This document shows, piece by piece, positions 24,263 through 33,524 of a stretch of DNA of 33,524 bases. Made by a program: the position numbers and the translations under genes. Origin of the DNA: Bacteroidia bacterium (GTDB taxonomy: Bacteria > Bacteroidota > Bacteroidia > UKL13-3); the NCBI GenBank assembly GCA_020049855.1, contig JAGVLJ010000078.1, positions 1-33,524 of the forward strand. Direction: 5' to 3'. Below the pieces are notes generated by a model. The model was not told where the DNA came from and made no database searches. It saw only the letters and a list, made by a program, of their open reading frames with translations. Positions within the stretch are counted from its first letter, which is position 1, and the number at the start of each line of letters is the position of its first letter.

Positions 24263-24596
24263 ATTAGTGACCGTAGCCAAACAACCGGCTTTAGTACCTC
24301 CTCAACCGGATAAGTTTCCTTCTCATTTTTTTATGTTGTTGTATTTAGGTACTTGCCTGGTATAAGCGATTTAAGTCTTTTCTTTTCTTCTGTATTATTC
24401 TTGACTCAACGTGATATTATTTCACCAATTTCCTGACTTACTAAAAGAGGCTATTTGACATTCTCCCTGTGCTAGGTTTTTATTAACAAACCGATACCCT
24501 CTACTTTCTTACAACCAATTTGGTTTTATCTACCTGAACAGTCCTTTTTACCCATTCTTTTGACAAAGAATATACCCCATTTTAAATGACGAAAAA
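24263..24596. other. 334-bp intergenic region with a possible T9SS-tail remnant
   Basis: No intact gene. On the minus strand a short frame at 24501-24581 resembles the end of a T9SS sorting domain (listed separately). The rest is T- and C-rich on the plus strand, without recognisable structure. Confidence 0.5.
24501..24581 (-). pseudogene. Possible remnant of a T9SS-sorted protein tail
   Basis: Between an in-frame TAA (24584-24582) and TAG (24503-24501) the minus strand encodes NGVYSLSKEW...KLVVRK, 26 codons. A GVY turn followed by a Lys/Val-rich KLVVRK end is how many T9SS type A sorting domains finish. There is no start and no upstream domain, so it would be a decayed gene end. Chance similarity cannot be excluded. 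Confidence 0.25.
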
Positions 24597-24950
24597 ATGG
24601 GAATACCAGAAGATTTACTGTATAGTGCAAGTATAAAACCTGAAGAACCTGAAGCTGGTTGTGGCAATGTAGATAATCCAATAAATACACAAAAAGCACT
24701 GGGCGAAAAGATGATGGTCATTTGTTGGTCGTATGCCGCATTGTTTAAACTTGGCCTCCCCCCACAAGTATTGTTTCACCCCGATGGCTATAAAGATGCC
24801 TCAGAGTGGCTCATAGAGCAATATACTTCGGAGTGTTTTGTAGGTGTAGCTACCTTACAGTGGATTGGGCTGTGTTACTATAAAAAGACTGCTTCCCAAA
24901 AAAATAGTGAGCCATATATGCACCTACTAAAATGGTTTCGCTCAGAATAA
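24597..24950 (+). CDS. Unrecognised 117-aa protein
   Basis: I do not recognise this family. The ATG frame encodes 117 residues with no signal peptide, an acidic N-terminal third (ASIKPEEPEAGCGN), then a helix-like core (GEKMMVICWSYAALFKLGLP) and aromatic-rich C-terminal half with five Cys in total. It appears intact and is followed 20-25 bases later by a strong bidirectional terminator, which supports its being a transcribed unit. No ribosome-binding or promoter element could be recognised. It may be an orphan gene or the surviving 3' part of a longer one. Confidence 0.55.
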   Translation: MGIPEDLLYSASIKPEEPEAGCGNVDNPINTQKALGEKMMVICWSYAALFKLGLPPQVLFHPDGYKDASEWLIEQYTSECFVGVATLQWIGLCYYKKTASQKNSEPYMHLLKWFRSE

Positions 24951-24970
24951 CTTTAGATTTACCCAAAATA

Positions 24971-25003
24971 AAAAAGGCGATTCAAAAAAGAATCGCCTTT
25001 TTT
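24971..25003. terminator. Bidirectional intrinsic terminator
   Basis: A perfect hairpin GGCGATTC (24976-24983) / GAATCGCC (24990-24997), loop AAAAAA, is flanked by an A run on the left and a T run on the right. It works in both directions, ending the 117-aa gene on the plus strand and atpD-atpC on the minus strand. Confidence 0.92.
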
Positions 25004-25020
25004 ATGCATTCATCAGGTGA

Positions 25021-25251
25021 TTATGCTAATACCACTACTTTATCTTTAGTAATTTCTACCACTCCGCCTTTAATATTAAAATTTTGATCACCCGTATCCG
25101 TTTTAACACGAACACTTCCGACATCCAAACTTGATACTAGCGGAGCGTGATTGCTTAGTACTTCAAACTGTCCTTTGCTTCCAGGAAGTTTTACCGAAGT
25201 AGCTTCACCGGAAAAAAGGACTTTATCAGGAGTTAAAATTTCTACTTGCAT
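25021..25251 (-). CDS. atpC: F1Fo ATP synthase epsilon subunit (short form)
   Basis: A 76-residue protein beginning MQVEILTPDKVLFSGEATSV, with the conserved QFEVLSNHAPLVSSL and the NFNIKGGVVEI strand. These form the N-terminal beta-sandwich that sits on the central stalk. The C-terminal two-helix domain (~55 residues), which inhibits ATP hydrolysis in many bacteria, is absent, as is usual in Bacteroidota. The start at 25251 is chosen from the family N terminus; a longer in-frame extension upstream would overlap atpD. It lies 10 bases after atpD, and the transcript ends at the terminator 20 bases downstream. Confidence 0.93.
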   Translation of the reverse strand: MQVEILTPDKVLFSGEATSVKLPGSKGQFEVLSNHAPLVSSLDVGSVRVKTDTGDQNFNIKGGVVEITKDKVVVLA

Positions 25252-25261
25252 GTTTTCCCAA

Positions 25262-26875
<1,614 letters not shown>

Positions 26876-26889
26876 TCAACAGCCTATAA

Positions 26890-27483
26890 ATGAAGCTTAC
26901 AGAAGCATTTTACCAGCAACCAGATGTAGTAGAACTTGCCAGGCAGTTGCTTGGAAAGGTTTTGGTGACCCAATTTGACGGTCAACTTTGCAAAGCCCGA
27001 ATTGTGGAAACAGAAGCCTATGCCGGGGTTACCGACAAAGCCAGTCATGCGTACAACAATCGTTTAACCGAGCGAACCAAAATAATGTATGAAGCAGGTG
27101 GAACGGCTTATGTTTACCTATGTTATGGAATTCACCACCTTTTTAATGTGGTGACGAATGTAAAGGGAGTGCCCCATGCGGTGTTGATTAGGGCTGCAGA
27201 ACCTTTGCTGGGAATAGAGTTTATGTTGAAACGAAGAAAAATGAATAGCCCTGAGTTTCGCTTATCAGCCGGACCGGGAGCATTATCAGAGGCCATGGGC
27301 ATTCACACCCGCCATTCAGGGCTTTCACTTATGAGTAAGGAAATATGGATAGAAGACTCAGGCCTTATTCCGGAAGAAATTATTGCTTCGCCAAGGGTGG
27401 GTGTGGCCTACGCCAAAGAAGATGCACTACTTCCTTACAGGTTTAGCATAAAAAATAATAAGTGGGTGAGTAAGGCTAAGTAA
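26890..27483 (+). CDS. 3-methyladenine DNA glycosylase (AAG/MPG family)
   Basis: A 197-residue base-excision repair enzyme that removes alkylated purines. Family motifs: ELARQLLGKVLV, the IVETEAYAG segment with the catalytic Glu, DKASHAYNN, MYEAGGTAYVYLCYGIHH (the intercalating Tyr and active-site loop), VLIRAAEPL, and SAGPGALSEAMGI. It is full length for bacterial members. It is transcribed divergently from atpD and converges with a secreted protein gene 18 bases beyond its stop. Confidence 0.95.
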   Translation: MKLTEAFYQQPDVVELARQLLGKVLVTQFDGQLCKARIVETEAYAGVTDKASHAYNNRLTERTKIMYEAGGTAYVYLCYGIHHLFNVVTNVKGVPHAVLIRAAEPLLGIEFMLKRRKMNSPEFRLSAGPGALSEAMGIHTRHSGLSLMSKEIWIEDSGLIPEEIIASPRVGVAYAKEDALLPYRFSIKNNKWVSKAK

Positions 27484-27501
27484 ACAAACTTGACTTTTCG
27501 C

Positions 27502-28761
27502 TTAGTATTCTGTATTATATTTATACTCAATCAAGTAGTGATAGTTGTTTTCGTAAGGAGATTTACGCGTAAAAAAATCTTTTACCAGTGACTTTGATAG
27601 ATTTATTTCCTGGGTTTTCGTCTTCAAAACATAAATCCTATTATTTTCGGTAATGTAGCGCAGGTTTGAAAACCAAATTGGGAAATTAGTTGTTGTCATT
27701 GTATCGCTTGCAATCCCATCGATTTTAAATTCAATTATTTGCTTTATGTCATGCAACCCAAAAAATGAATCAAGAGTAACAATGTAAGATTGATACATAG
27801 TAAATGAAGTAGGGTTTTGTATTTGAACAAATAGCGTTGTTTCATTAATGAAAGATACACTATGGATATAAAAACAGGAATCCAACGCATTCATAAGGTT
27901 ACTTAAATTTGCAGAGTTGTTTTTAGCAATATAACGTTTCGATGCAAGATCAACTTTATCAACTGCCATCCTATTTTCGGTTGTATCAAACAAATTAAGG
28001 TAAACCTTTCCTATTTCGTTAAAATTACTCCCAAGAAAAGTAACACAAGGGATAAACCCATTCTTTACAATTGCATGGATGCCACGAGGACTCATTGCGT
28101 AATGAATTACTCCTGATGATAGCGACATCGCATCATTAGCATAAGAGGTTTTTCCCGAAAAATAATAATTCAACATTTTCATTGAAATAGTATTTGGGTC
28201 TACATTAATTACTGAAAACTTTACTAAACATACTTTTTCATCTCCTAAACTATTAATGAAATGCCTTGATAGTACTAATGTTTTTTCGTCTTTACAAAAA
28301 TTGATTTTGCTAAACTTTGATTTAGCTGCAATGCTATTCCCTGAAAACACCTGATCAATTCTTAGTTCAATTGCTTTTTTGAAAAAAGAAAAACTTTGAT
28401 CTGTTAGGTAACCAATAATCCGTTTTTGAGTTAGGATGAAAAACAGGCTATCACGTACATCAAAATCAATAATGGGGTCTGCACCTAAGGAATTATTATA
28501 CTTCAGCTCTTTATCAAGAGAGATAACTCGACTTAGAAATTTATGACTATCTGATTGTATTGAAATTATCTCAATATTACCTGAAAGATAATCCCCTAAT
28601 GTTAAAAAATAAGTGTTATTCTTTTCCTGTTTGAAAGAAATAAAATTATCAGGAAATCCTGATTTTGTACTTACAAGTGTATTCGATTCGAAATGTATTT
28701 GTTGGGCCTGTATGCGAATTACACTAATCCAAAAAAAAAGAAGAATGATCCCTTTAAACAT
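27502..28761 (-). CDS. Unrecognised secreted protein, 419 aa
   Basis: I do not recognise this family. The N terminus is a signal peptide (MFKGIILLFFWISVIRIQAQ, cleavage after ~19). The mature part is rich in Ser, Asn, Phe, Ile and Lys with regularly spaced beta strands (YFLTLGDYLSGNIEIISI, FVQIQNPTSFTMYQSYIV), suggesting a beta-propeller-like or other all-beta fold. There is no T9SS tail and no recognisable catalytic motif. The gene is AT-richer than its neighbours. It lies 64 bases downstream of another small secreted-protein gene, with a perfect inverted repeat in the gap, so the pair may be co-transcribed with partial termination between them. Confidence 0.8.
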   Translation of the reverse strand: MFKGIILLFFWISVIRIQAQQIHFESNTLVSTKSGFPDNFISFKQEKNNTYFLTLGDYLSGNIEIISIQSDSHKFLSRVISLDKELKYNNSLGADPIIDFDVRDSLFFILTQKRIIGYLTDQSFSFFKKAIELRIDQVFSGNSIAAKSKFSKINFCKDEKTLVLSRHFINSLGDEKVCLVKFSVINVDPNTISMKMLNYYFSGKTSYANDAMSLSSGVIHYAMSPRGIHAIVKNGFIPCVTFLGSNFNEIGKVYLNLFDTTENRMAVDKVDLASKRYIAKNNSANLSNLMNALDSCFYIHSVSFINETTLFVQIQNPTSFTMYQSYIVTLDSFFGLHDIKQIIEFKIDGIASDTMTTTNFPIWFSNLRYITENNRIYVLKTKTQEINLSKSLVKDFFTRKSPYENNYHYLIEYKYNTEY

Positions 28762-28782
28762 ATTTGTAAGTCAAATTCAATT

Positions 28783-28818
28783 AGTTTAACTTAGCTTACA
28801 CAAAAGCTAAGTTAAACT
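28783..28818. repeat. Perfect 15-bp inverted repeat between two secreted-protein genes
   Basis: Arms AGTTTAACTTAGCTT (28783-28797) and AAGCTAAGTTAAACT (28804-28818), loop 6 bases. It lies 8 bases after the stop of the 151-aa gene and 22 bases before the ATG of the 419-aa gene. There is no T run on the minus strand, so it is not a classical terminator. It may protect mRNA ends, attenuate, or bind a regulator. Confidence 0.75.
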
Positions 28819-28825
28819 TTATAAA

Positions 28826-29281
28826 TTAAAATTCGCGTGAAACTTCTATGGAATCAGAAACTGGATTTCCATTAGCATCCAATACTCTCGTCCATTCAAC
28901 ATGCATATAAGCTATCTCACCTGTTGTGCTATTTACAAAGGTTTGATTGTACGCTCCACTTAAGACGGTATTTTGAATTTGTGCTGCAGCATGGTCAAAC
29001 ATTTGAGCCGAAATACTCTCGAGCCAATTATTTGGTTCCCCATTAGTTACACTAGGGCTTGGACATCCATGAAATCCAAAACCTGAACATGCGATTTTTC
29101 TCTCCCATATTATCTCCCAAGTTCCATCAGGATGATCGATTCTAACTAAATCTTTTGAGTCCTTTATAGTTCCGCAACCTATAAAACATGAATTTGAATA
29201 ATCGACCGTAACGACTCGAAAAGCCATAGCATCGGATAAGAATCCCATTAAAATGGTAAGAATAAGAATAAATTTTTTCAT
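28826..29281 (-). CDS. Unrecognised small secreted protein with four cysteines, 151 aa
   Basis: I do not recognise this family. The ATG at 29281 gives a clear signal peptide (MKKFILILTILMGFLSDAMA, cleavage after ~20); a longer frame upstream adds an implausible second hydrophobic segment. The mature protein of about 131 residues has Cys pairs in NSCFIGCG and ACSGFGFHGC, which could form two disulfides. It also has a WEIIWERK strand and a C-terminal YMHVEWTRVLDANGNPV ending. No T9SS tail. A promoter (TACTTTTG, 29363-29356) precedes it. The neighbours are the 419-aa secreted protein downstream and a decayed XRE regulator upstream. Confidence 0.8.
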   Translation of the reverse strand: MKKFILILTILMGFLSDAMAFRVVTVDYSNSCFIGCGTIKDSKDLVRIDHPDGTWEIIWERKIACSGFGFHGCPSPSVTNGEPNNWLESISAQMFDHAAAQIQNTVLSGAYNQTFVNSTTGEIAYMHVEWTRVLDANGNPVSDSIEVSREF

Positions 29282-29355
29282 GATAAATAAATTTAATTTT
29301 CGCCTACTCTGAAAAGTTTTCGGCACCCCTTGTTTAGTTATGTTAGATACAATTT

Positions 29356-29386
29356 CAAAAGTAAAAATAAGCAATTGCAATATAAA
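29356..29386 (-). promoter_or_regulatory. Promoter of the secreted-protein pair
   Basis: On the minus strand, TTTA (29386-29383) and TACTTTTG (29363-29356, perfect -7) are separated by 19 bases. The leader to the ATG at 29281 is about 70 bases. This also argues against the longer frame that would start upstream of the promoter. Confidence 0.5.
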
Positions 29387-29483
29387 CAGACTTAATAAAT
29401 AAAACGAAATACCCAATACATTGGGTGGACATTTTTGTTATGTTAGCTCGGCTTACAATGTGATAAACAACCGGGACAAAAAG

Positions 29484-29682
29484 ATGCTGAATAAATTCGG
29501 TAAACACCTGAGAGAGCTTGTTATCCCGGAATTATTCACCAGAAGAACTAGCATTTAGATGTAATTTAAGCAAGAATCAGATAGGATACATTGAAAGAGG
29601 AGAAGTTAACCAAACTTTAATTACCATTATTCAATTATCCGAACAATTAGCATTTCCGCTATCGGAACTTTTGAATTTTTGA
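29484..29682 (+). pseudogene. Frameshifted XRE-type helix-turn-helix regulator
   Basis: From ATG 29484 the frame reads MLNKFGKHLREL and then meets a TAG at codon 25. Skipping one base (the extra G after GAGCTT, ~29523) restores a frame that reads SRNYSPEELAFRCNLSKNQI, then YIERGEVN, and ends SELLNF at TGA 29680-29682. Together these make a ~66-residue XRE/Cro-like HTH protein, with recognition helix around the NLSKNQIGYIERG motif. The downstream frame has no start codon of its own. It is either a single-base inactivating mutation, a sequencing error or, less likely, a programmed shift. The conserved remainder suggests the change is recent. Confidence 0.8.
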
Positions 29683-29688
29683 TAAATT

Positions 29689-30207
29689 CTATTCAGGAAT
29701 AAACAACGCCCTAAGCTCGGTGGCCTCATCGGGTTTCATTTTACCGGCCAGTATCAGGCGCAACTGCCGTCTGCGCAAAGCTCCGTCATAGCGTTTCACT
29801 TCTTCTTCTGTCTCCGGTTTCAGTTCCGGCACTTTTACCGGGTGACTGTTACGATCCAACGCCACAAAGGTGTAGTAAGCTTCGTTACTTTTAAACTTCT
29901 CTCCTGATGGTATATTTTCGGCCGACACGGATATGTGAATTTCCATAGAAGTGTTGAATGAACGGGTTACTCTGGCTTCCAGCGTTACCACATCGCCCAG
30001 TTTGATGCTTTTTCCAAACGAAACACTATCAACCGAAGCGGTTACCACTATTTTCCCTGAATGTTTTTGTGCAGCAATGGCGGCCACAATATCCATCCAA
30101 TGCAATAACCTCCCTCCCATCAAATTATTGAGTGTGTTGGTATCATTGGGTAACACCAATTCATTCATAATGGTGGCCGATTGCGAAGGTGTTTTTTTCT
30201 GATTCAT
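29689..30207 (-). CDS. Acyl-CoA thioesterase, hotdog fold
   Basis: A 172-residue single-hotdog thioesterase (YciA/ACOT-like). The segment VLPNDTNTLNNLMGGRLLHWMD (residues ~18-39) contains the conserved Asn and Asp of the family. It is followed by VVTASVDSVSFGKSIKLGDVV, which shapes the CoA site, and YYTFVALD. An Arg/Lys/Glu-rich helical tail (~135-172) extends beyond the core. It hydrolyses acyl-CoA to free fatty acid and CoA; chain-length preference is not readable. The ATG at 30207 (MNQKKTPSQ) is preferred over 30228 because a -7 element (TACCTTTG, 30233-30226) overlaps the longer frame. Confidence 0.9.
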   Translation of the reverse strand: MNQKKTPSQSATIMNELVLPNDTNTLNNLMGGRLLHWMDIVAAIAAQKHSGKIVVTASVDSVSFGKSIKLGDVVTLEARVTRSFNTSMEIHISVSAENIPSGEKFKSNEAYYTFVALDRNSHPVKVPELKPETEEEVKRYDGALRRRQLRLILAGKMKPDEATELRALFIPE

Positions 30208-30225
30208 GTATAAGGTAATTTGCCG

Positions 30226-30233
30226 CAAAGGTA
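30226..30233 (-). promoter_or_regulatory. -7 promoter element of the thioesterase gene
   Basis: TACCTTTG on the minus strand fits TAnnTTTG and lies about 20 bases before the ATG at 30207, between the tilS stop and the thioesterase. No -33 element is clear. Confidence 0.4.
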
Positions 30234-30248
30234 GAACAAAGCTACAGA

Positions 30249-31580
30249 TTAGTGCACCTTGTATTCAAATTCAACCACCGATTTGGTATGCCGGGTTACT
30301 TTAAACGGATTGGCAAGGCGGTAATTAACTACCCAAACAATTTCCCCGGCTGATTCTAAAACAAGCACCTGTTTTTTTTGAATCCGGTTCACTTTTTCAT
30401 CCACCAAAAAATCACTTAGTTTTTTATTTCCCTTCATCCCCAGCGGTTGAAACTTATCTCCTTCTTTCCAGGTGCGCAGGGTGAGCGGAAAACGAAGTTT
30501 GGCAGCGTCAACTAGTACTTTGCCAGCAGGTGAGGAAAGATTAAGCGGAACTTCTTTCACGTTCCATTTTAGCTGGAAGCGTTCAGTATAAAATTTACCT
30601 TTTTCACCTGAAAGTGCCGTACTAAAATCGCTGACTCCGGTGTTTTGAAACTGTTGAATGATAAAGGCATTGCGGTCTATTAATAGTTGGTGAGTAGCAC
30701 TCCTGAATATTTTGCCCGATTGGTTTTCGATGCTTAGCAATAGTTGCGCCACCTGATCATTATTAAATCCAAAAGGAGAAATTAATTGAAACAACAAAAA
30801 GGCAGGGGTAGCATGTTTTATAAGTGGTTTTATCTGAATAGTGATCCCGTCAACTGTGGTTTCACCATGCTTATTCAACCATTTGGTTGTTTCGGCCCTG
30901 ATGAATTCATTGGCTTGTTGTACTACTTCACTTGTGTGCAGCACATGTTTCACCACCTGAGGATTTATAAGAAGCAGTTCAGGTAATACATGTAACCGTA
31001 TGCGGTTGCGCGCGTACTTGTCTGAAGCATTCGAACTGTCTTCGCGGTAACGAATATTATTTTTAACTGCATAGGTTTCAATTTCCTTTCGGGTAGCAAA
31101 TAATAGTGGCCTCACTAATGTACCCGACTTCACCCGAATGCCTTCCAACCCGTTTAATCCGCTTCCCCGGGAAAGATTAAGCAATATAGTTTCGAGTTGA
31201 TCGGTAGCCTGATGGGCGGTAATTAACCTATCAAAATGATGCTGTTCCATTAATTCAGCAAACCACTCATAGCGCAGTTTGCGGGCGGTTTCCTGAAGGC
31301 CTGTTTTATCAATAGCGGCCTGTTTTGATGTAGTAAATTTTTTAACAAAAACCGGAATTTTATTTTCAGCACCTGTTTTTTTTACAAATTGTTCGTCCGC
31401 ATCACTCTCTTTTCCGCGTAATTGAAAATTGCAATGTGCTACCGTCACGTCATATCCTTCTTTCAACAACAAATGCAATAATACCATGGAATCTATTCCT
31501 CCGCTAACGGCAAGTAACAGCTTGTGCTGCTTTTTAATAAGCCCGTTGTTCTGAATATATTCACGAATTCTGTGGAGCAT
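30249..31580 (-). CDS. tilS: tRNA(Ile)-lysidine synthase
   Basis: A 443-residue enzyme that converts C34 of tRNA-Ile(CAU) to lysidine so that it reads AUA codons; essential in most bacteria. The PP-loop SGGIDS is at residues 26-31 in LLLAVSGGIDSMVLLHLL, followed by VAHCNFQLRGKESDADEQFV and ITAHQATDQLETILLNLSRGSGLNGLEGI. These are the ATP and tRNA-binding signatures of TilS. The C-terminal TilS domain is present (FPLTLRTWKEGDKFQPLGMKGNKKLSDFLVDEKV). It is full length for the phylum. It is divergent from the OstA-like gene across 64 bases. Confidence 0.96.
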   Translation of the reverse strand: MLHRIREYIQNNGLIKKQHKLLLAVSGGIDSMVLLHLLLKEGYDVTVAHCNFQLRGKESDADEQFVKKTGAENKIPVFVKKFTTSKQAAIDKTGLQETARKLRYEWFAELMEQHHFDRLITAHQATDQLETILLNLSRGSGLNGLEGIRVKSGTLVRPLLFATRKEIETYAVKNNIRYREDSSNASDKYARNRIRLHVLPELLLINPQVVKHVLHTSEVVQQANEFIRAETTKWLNKHGETTVDGITIQIKPLIKHATPAFLLFQLISPFGFNNDQVAQLLLSIENQSGKIFRSATHQLLIDRNAFIIQQFQNTGVSDFSTALSGEKGKFYTERFQLKWNVKEVPLNLSSPAGKVLVDAAKLRFPLTLRTWKEGDKFQPLGMKGNKKLSDFLVDEKVNRIQKKQVLVLESAGEIVWVVNYRLANPFKVTRHTKSVVEFEYKVH

Positions 31581-31644
31581 GTGTTGGTATAGTTTGTGCC
31601 CTTAATTCAGGGTTTTTGTTTTCTTTGCAGCAAAGTACGTTTGT

Positions 31645-33132
31645 TTGAAGCATATCATTATATTTTTTTTACTGCTCACTTCCCTTCATTTGCGTGCGCA
31701 AAAGAAATCGCAGGTACATATTGAAAATGCCAACACCTTTGAGTACGATGAGAGTACCGGATCAAAAGTGAAACGCTTAATTGGGCTGGTAAGATTTCGT
31801 CAGGATAATTTAATAATGACTTGCGACAGTGCCTATTTTTTTGATGAAGAGAACAGGTTGCAGGCATACAGCCGGGTGGTGATACAACAAGGTGATAGTT
31901 TTTTTCTATATAGCGATTTTTTAAACTATGAAGGCAATACAAAAAAAGCACATGTAGAGGGCAATGTTCGAATGATGGATCCCAGTATGGACCTAACCAC
32001 TACCGATATGGATTTCGATTTGCAGAATAATATCGGGTACTATACCAATGGAGCCACCATTATTAATAAGCAAAATAAACTCACCAGCAAAACGGGCTAT
32101 TATTACAGTAAAACCAATCAAGTTTATTTCAAACGGGATGTTTTGCTGGTAAACCCGGAATATACTATTGACTGCGACACCCTCAGTTATAACTCCATTA
32201 GTAAAACAGCCTTCTTTCTGGGGCCTACGGTAATTAAAAGTCAGGACAATACTATTTATTGTGAAAACGGTTGGTACGATACGCAAAGAGAATTATCCCA
32301 GTTTAGCCGCAACGCCCGACTATTTAGCAAAGAAAATATGATTTATGCCGATAGCCTCACCTACAATAGAAAAACCGGAATAGGAAGAGGTTTCAGAAAT
32401 ATCAGGGTAATAGATACAGCCGAAAAACTTACTATACGAGGTGAATTTGGAGAAGTAAACCGGTTGAAAAAAATCACCTATATGACCAAAAATCCGGTTG
32501 CAAAAAAATATACCGATAAAGATTCGCTTTACCTTTATGCCGATACATTATTCTATAACCAAACAAAAGATTCAGCGCGCATTTTAAAAGCATATTACCA
32601 TGCCAGCATTTACCGAAAAGATATGCAGGCCGTAAGCGATTCAATTGTTTACTCGTTTAGAGATTCAACCATTACACTTTTCAAAAAGCCTATTATGTGG
32701 TCGGAAGAAAAACAGCTAACGGCCGACACTATCAGGTTGTATATGCATAAGAATAAACTCGACTCGATACACCTTCTCAACAATGCGTTTATTGCTATGA
32801 TGGAAAATGCAAAGCACTTTAATCAGATAAAAGGCAGAAACATGAAAGGTGTTTTTAAAAATCAACAACTGCAGCAGGTATTTGTATACGGGAATGGCCA
32901 AAGCATCTATTATGCGAAAGACAGCAGCGGATATCAGGGAGTAAACAAAATTGAATGCAGCTTTATGCAAATACGACTTGATTCAAATAAACTTCAGAAA
33001 ATAACTTTTTACGAAAAACCTGAAGGCATCATTTACCCTGTTGACAAAATTCCCGATCCGGAATTGCGCTTAAAAGGCTTCGCGTGGTATGGCAACAGGC
33101 GTCCAGTAATGAACCTAAAAATATTATTTTAA
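31645..33132 (+). CDS. OstA-like protein (LptA/OstA N-terminal type)
   Basis: A 495-residue exported protein. It has a signal peptide (MKHIIIFFLLLTSLHLRAQ) and a series of OstA/LptA-like beta repeats, e.g. LIGLVRFRQDNLIMTCDSAY, KKAHVEGNVRMMDPSMDLTT and KNPVAKKYTDKDSLYLYADT. In Bacteroidota these OstA-like proteins are thought to help LPS transport or outer-membrane assembly in the periplasm. The start codon is a TTG (31645), chosen because it directly begins a perfect signal peptide and no ATG is available nearby. It ends …KGFAWYGNRRPVMNLKILF. Divergent from tilS. Confidence 0.9.
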   Translation: MKHIIIFFLLLTSLHLRAQKKSQVHIENANTFEYDESTGSKVKRLIGLVRFRQDNLIMTCDSAYFFDEENRLQAYSRVVIQQGDSFFLYSDFLNYEGNTKKAHVEGNVRMMDPSMDLTTTDMDFDLQNNIGYYTNGATIINKQNKLTSKTGYYYSKTNQVYFKRDVLLVNPEYTIDCDTLSYNSISKTAFFLGPTVIKSQDNTIYCENGWYDTQRELSQFSRNARLFSKENMIYADSLTYNRKTGIGRGFRNIRVIDTAEKLTIRGEFGEVNRLKKITYMTKNPVAKKYTDKDSLYLYADTLFYNQTKDSARILKAYYHASIYRKDMQAVSDSIVYSFRDSTITLFKKPIMWSEEKQLTADTIRLYMHKNKLDSIHLLNNAFIAMMENAKHFNQIKGRNMKGVFKNQQLQQVFVYGNGQSIYYAKDSSGYQGVNKIECSFMQIRLDSNKLQKITFYEKPEGIIYPVDKIPDPELRLKGFAWYGNRRPVMNLKILF

Positions 33133-33524
33133 AGATGATGCCTTTTGCCAATGAACTGGAGTACAAATTTGAAAATTTTTGAATGTCGCATACCATTACC
33201 CGATAATTTTAAGCTAAAAAGAGAATAAAAAAATGCACGCTGGTTCAGGGCTATTATCCCTTTGAATATATTCCGTTTTCTTTATTTTGGGGTAAAACCC
33301 AATTACACGTGAATCGCATCTCAACTGTTCTCCATCAGTTTTTAAGCTCGATTTCACACTCGTTTATCATTACTCTGTATGCAATATATCCCACTCTATT
33401 TTTTGCCAACCCAAAATAAAAAAAATAGTCCCAAATATTAGTGAACTATTTTATAACAGGCAATGGGATAATAAGACTATAATAAAAAACCAATGGTATA
33501 ACTTAAGCAATCTTTAACCAGTAC
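33133..33524. other. 392-bp non-coding end of the window
   Basis: AT-rich. Only very short frames are present (for example a 25-codon ATG frame near 33150, MNWSTNLKIFECR…). I see no promoter with both elements, no hairpin terminator and no RNA gene. The next gene lies outside the window. Confidence 0.5.

Overview
The window reads as a chromosomal segment of a Bacteroidota bacterium, probably an environmental chitinophagal or sphingobacterial-type lineage. The evidence is a subtilase with a type IX secretion (T9SS) C-terminal sorting domain, an OstA-like outer-membrane biogenesis protein, an isolated atpD-atpC pair with a short epsilon subunit, many secreted proteins beginning MKK/MKH, and several promoters that fit the Bacteroidota -7 element TAnnTTTG. 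Base composition is moderate to low GC and even, apart from an AT-rich pair of secreted genes at 27.5-29.3 kb. No insertion sequence, integrase, CRISPR array, tRNA or rRNA gene was found.

Layout. 1-1113: 3' part of a secreted S8 peptidase. 1676-4963: a compact operon of an unrecognised 233-residue protein, a TPR-containing NarX-type sensor kinase and a LuxR/NarL response regulator, behind a good Bacteroidota promoter. 5425-6138: a DUF4136-type lipoprotein with a Tyr/Asn/Pro-rich insert. 6884-11420 (minus): a three-gene SMC-family condensin operon (SMC ATPase, kleisin-like MksF, MksE). 11802-13046 (minus): membrane metallophosphoesterase. 13238-15086: a redox and stress trio (F420-reductase-like NAD(P)-binding protein, OsmC, short-chain dehydrogenase). 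15593-17692: recG. 17697-22008 (minus): an acyl-CoA carboxylase beta subunit, a periplasmic amidohydrolase and a secreted TPR protein, perhaps one transcription unit. 22121-22221: the signal recognition particle RNA with its own promoter and terminator. 22326-24262: TalC-type transaldolase, GmhB-like phosphatase and polyprenol-phosphate mannosyltransferase. 24597-24950: an orphan ORF. 25021-26770 (minus): atpD-atpC. 26890-27483: 3-methyladenine DNA glycosylase. 27502-29281 (minus): two orphan secreted proteins. 29484-29682: a frameshifted XRE regulator. 29689-31580 (minus): acyl-CoA thioesterase and tilS. 31645-33132: OstA-like protein.

Most of the window is housekeeping (translation, DNA repair, ATP synthesis, envelope biogenesis). 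The parts most worth attention are the MksBEF-like condensin operon, which has the SMC gene first and no JetD/MksG-type nuclease beside it; the SRP RNA with a non-canonical apical loop; the unknown protein heading the kinase/regulator operon; the frameshifted XRE gene; and several intergenic stretches that look like gene remnants or structured elements. The condensin is the only candidate here for an under-described system. It could be a housekeeping condensin of this phylum rather than a plasmid-defence Wadjet system.
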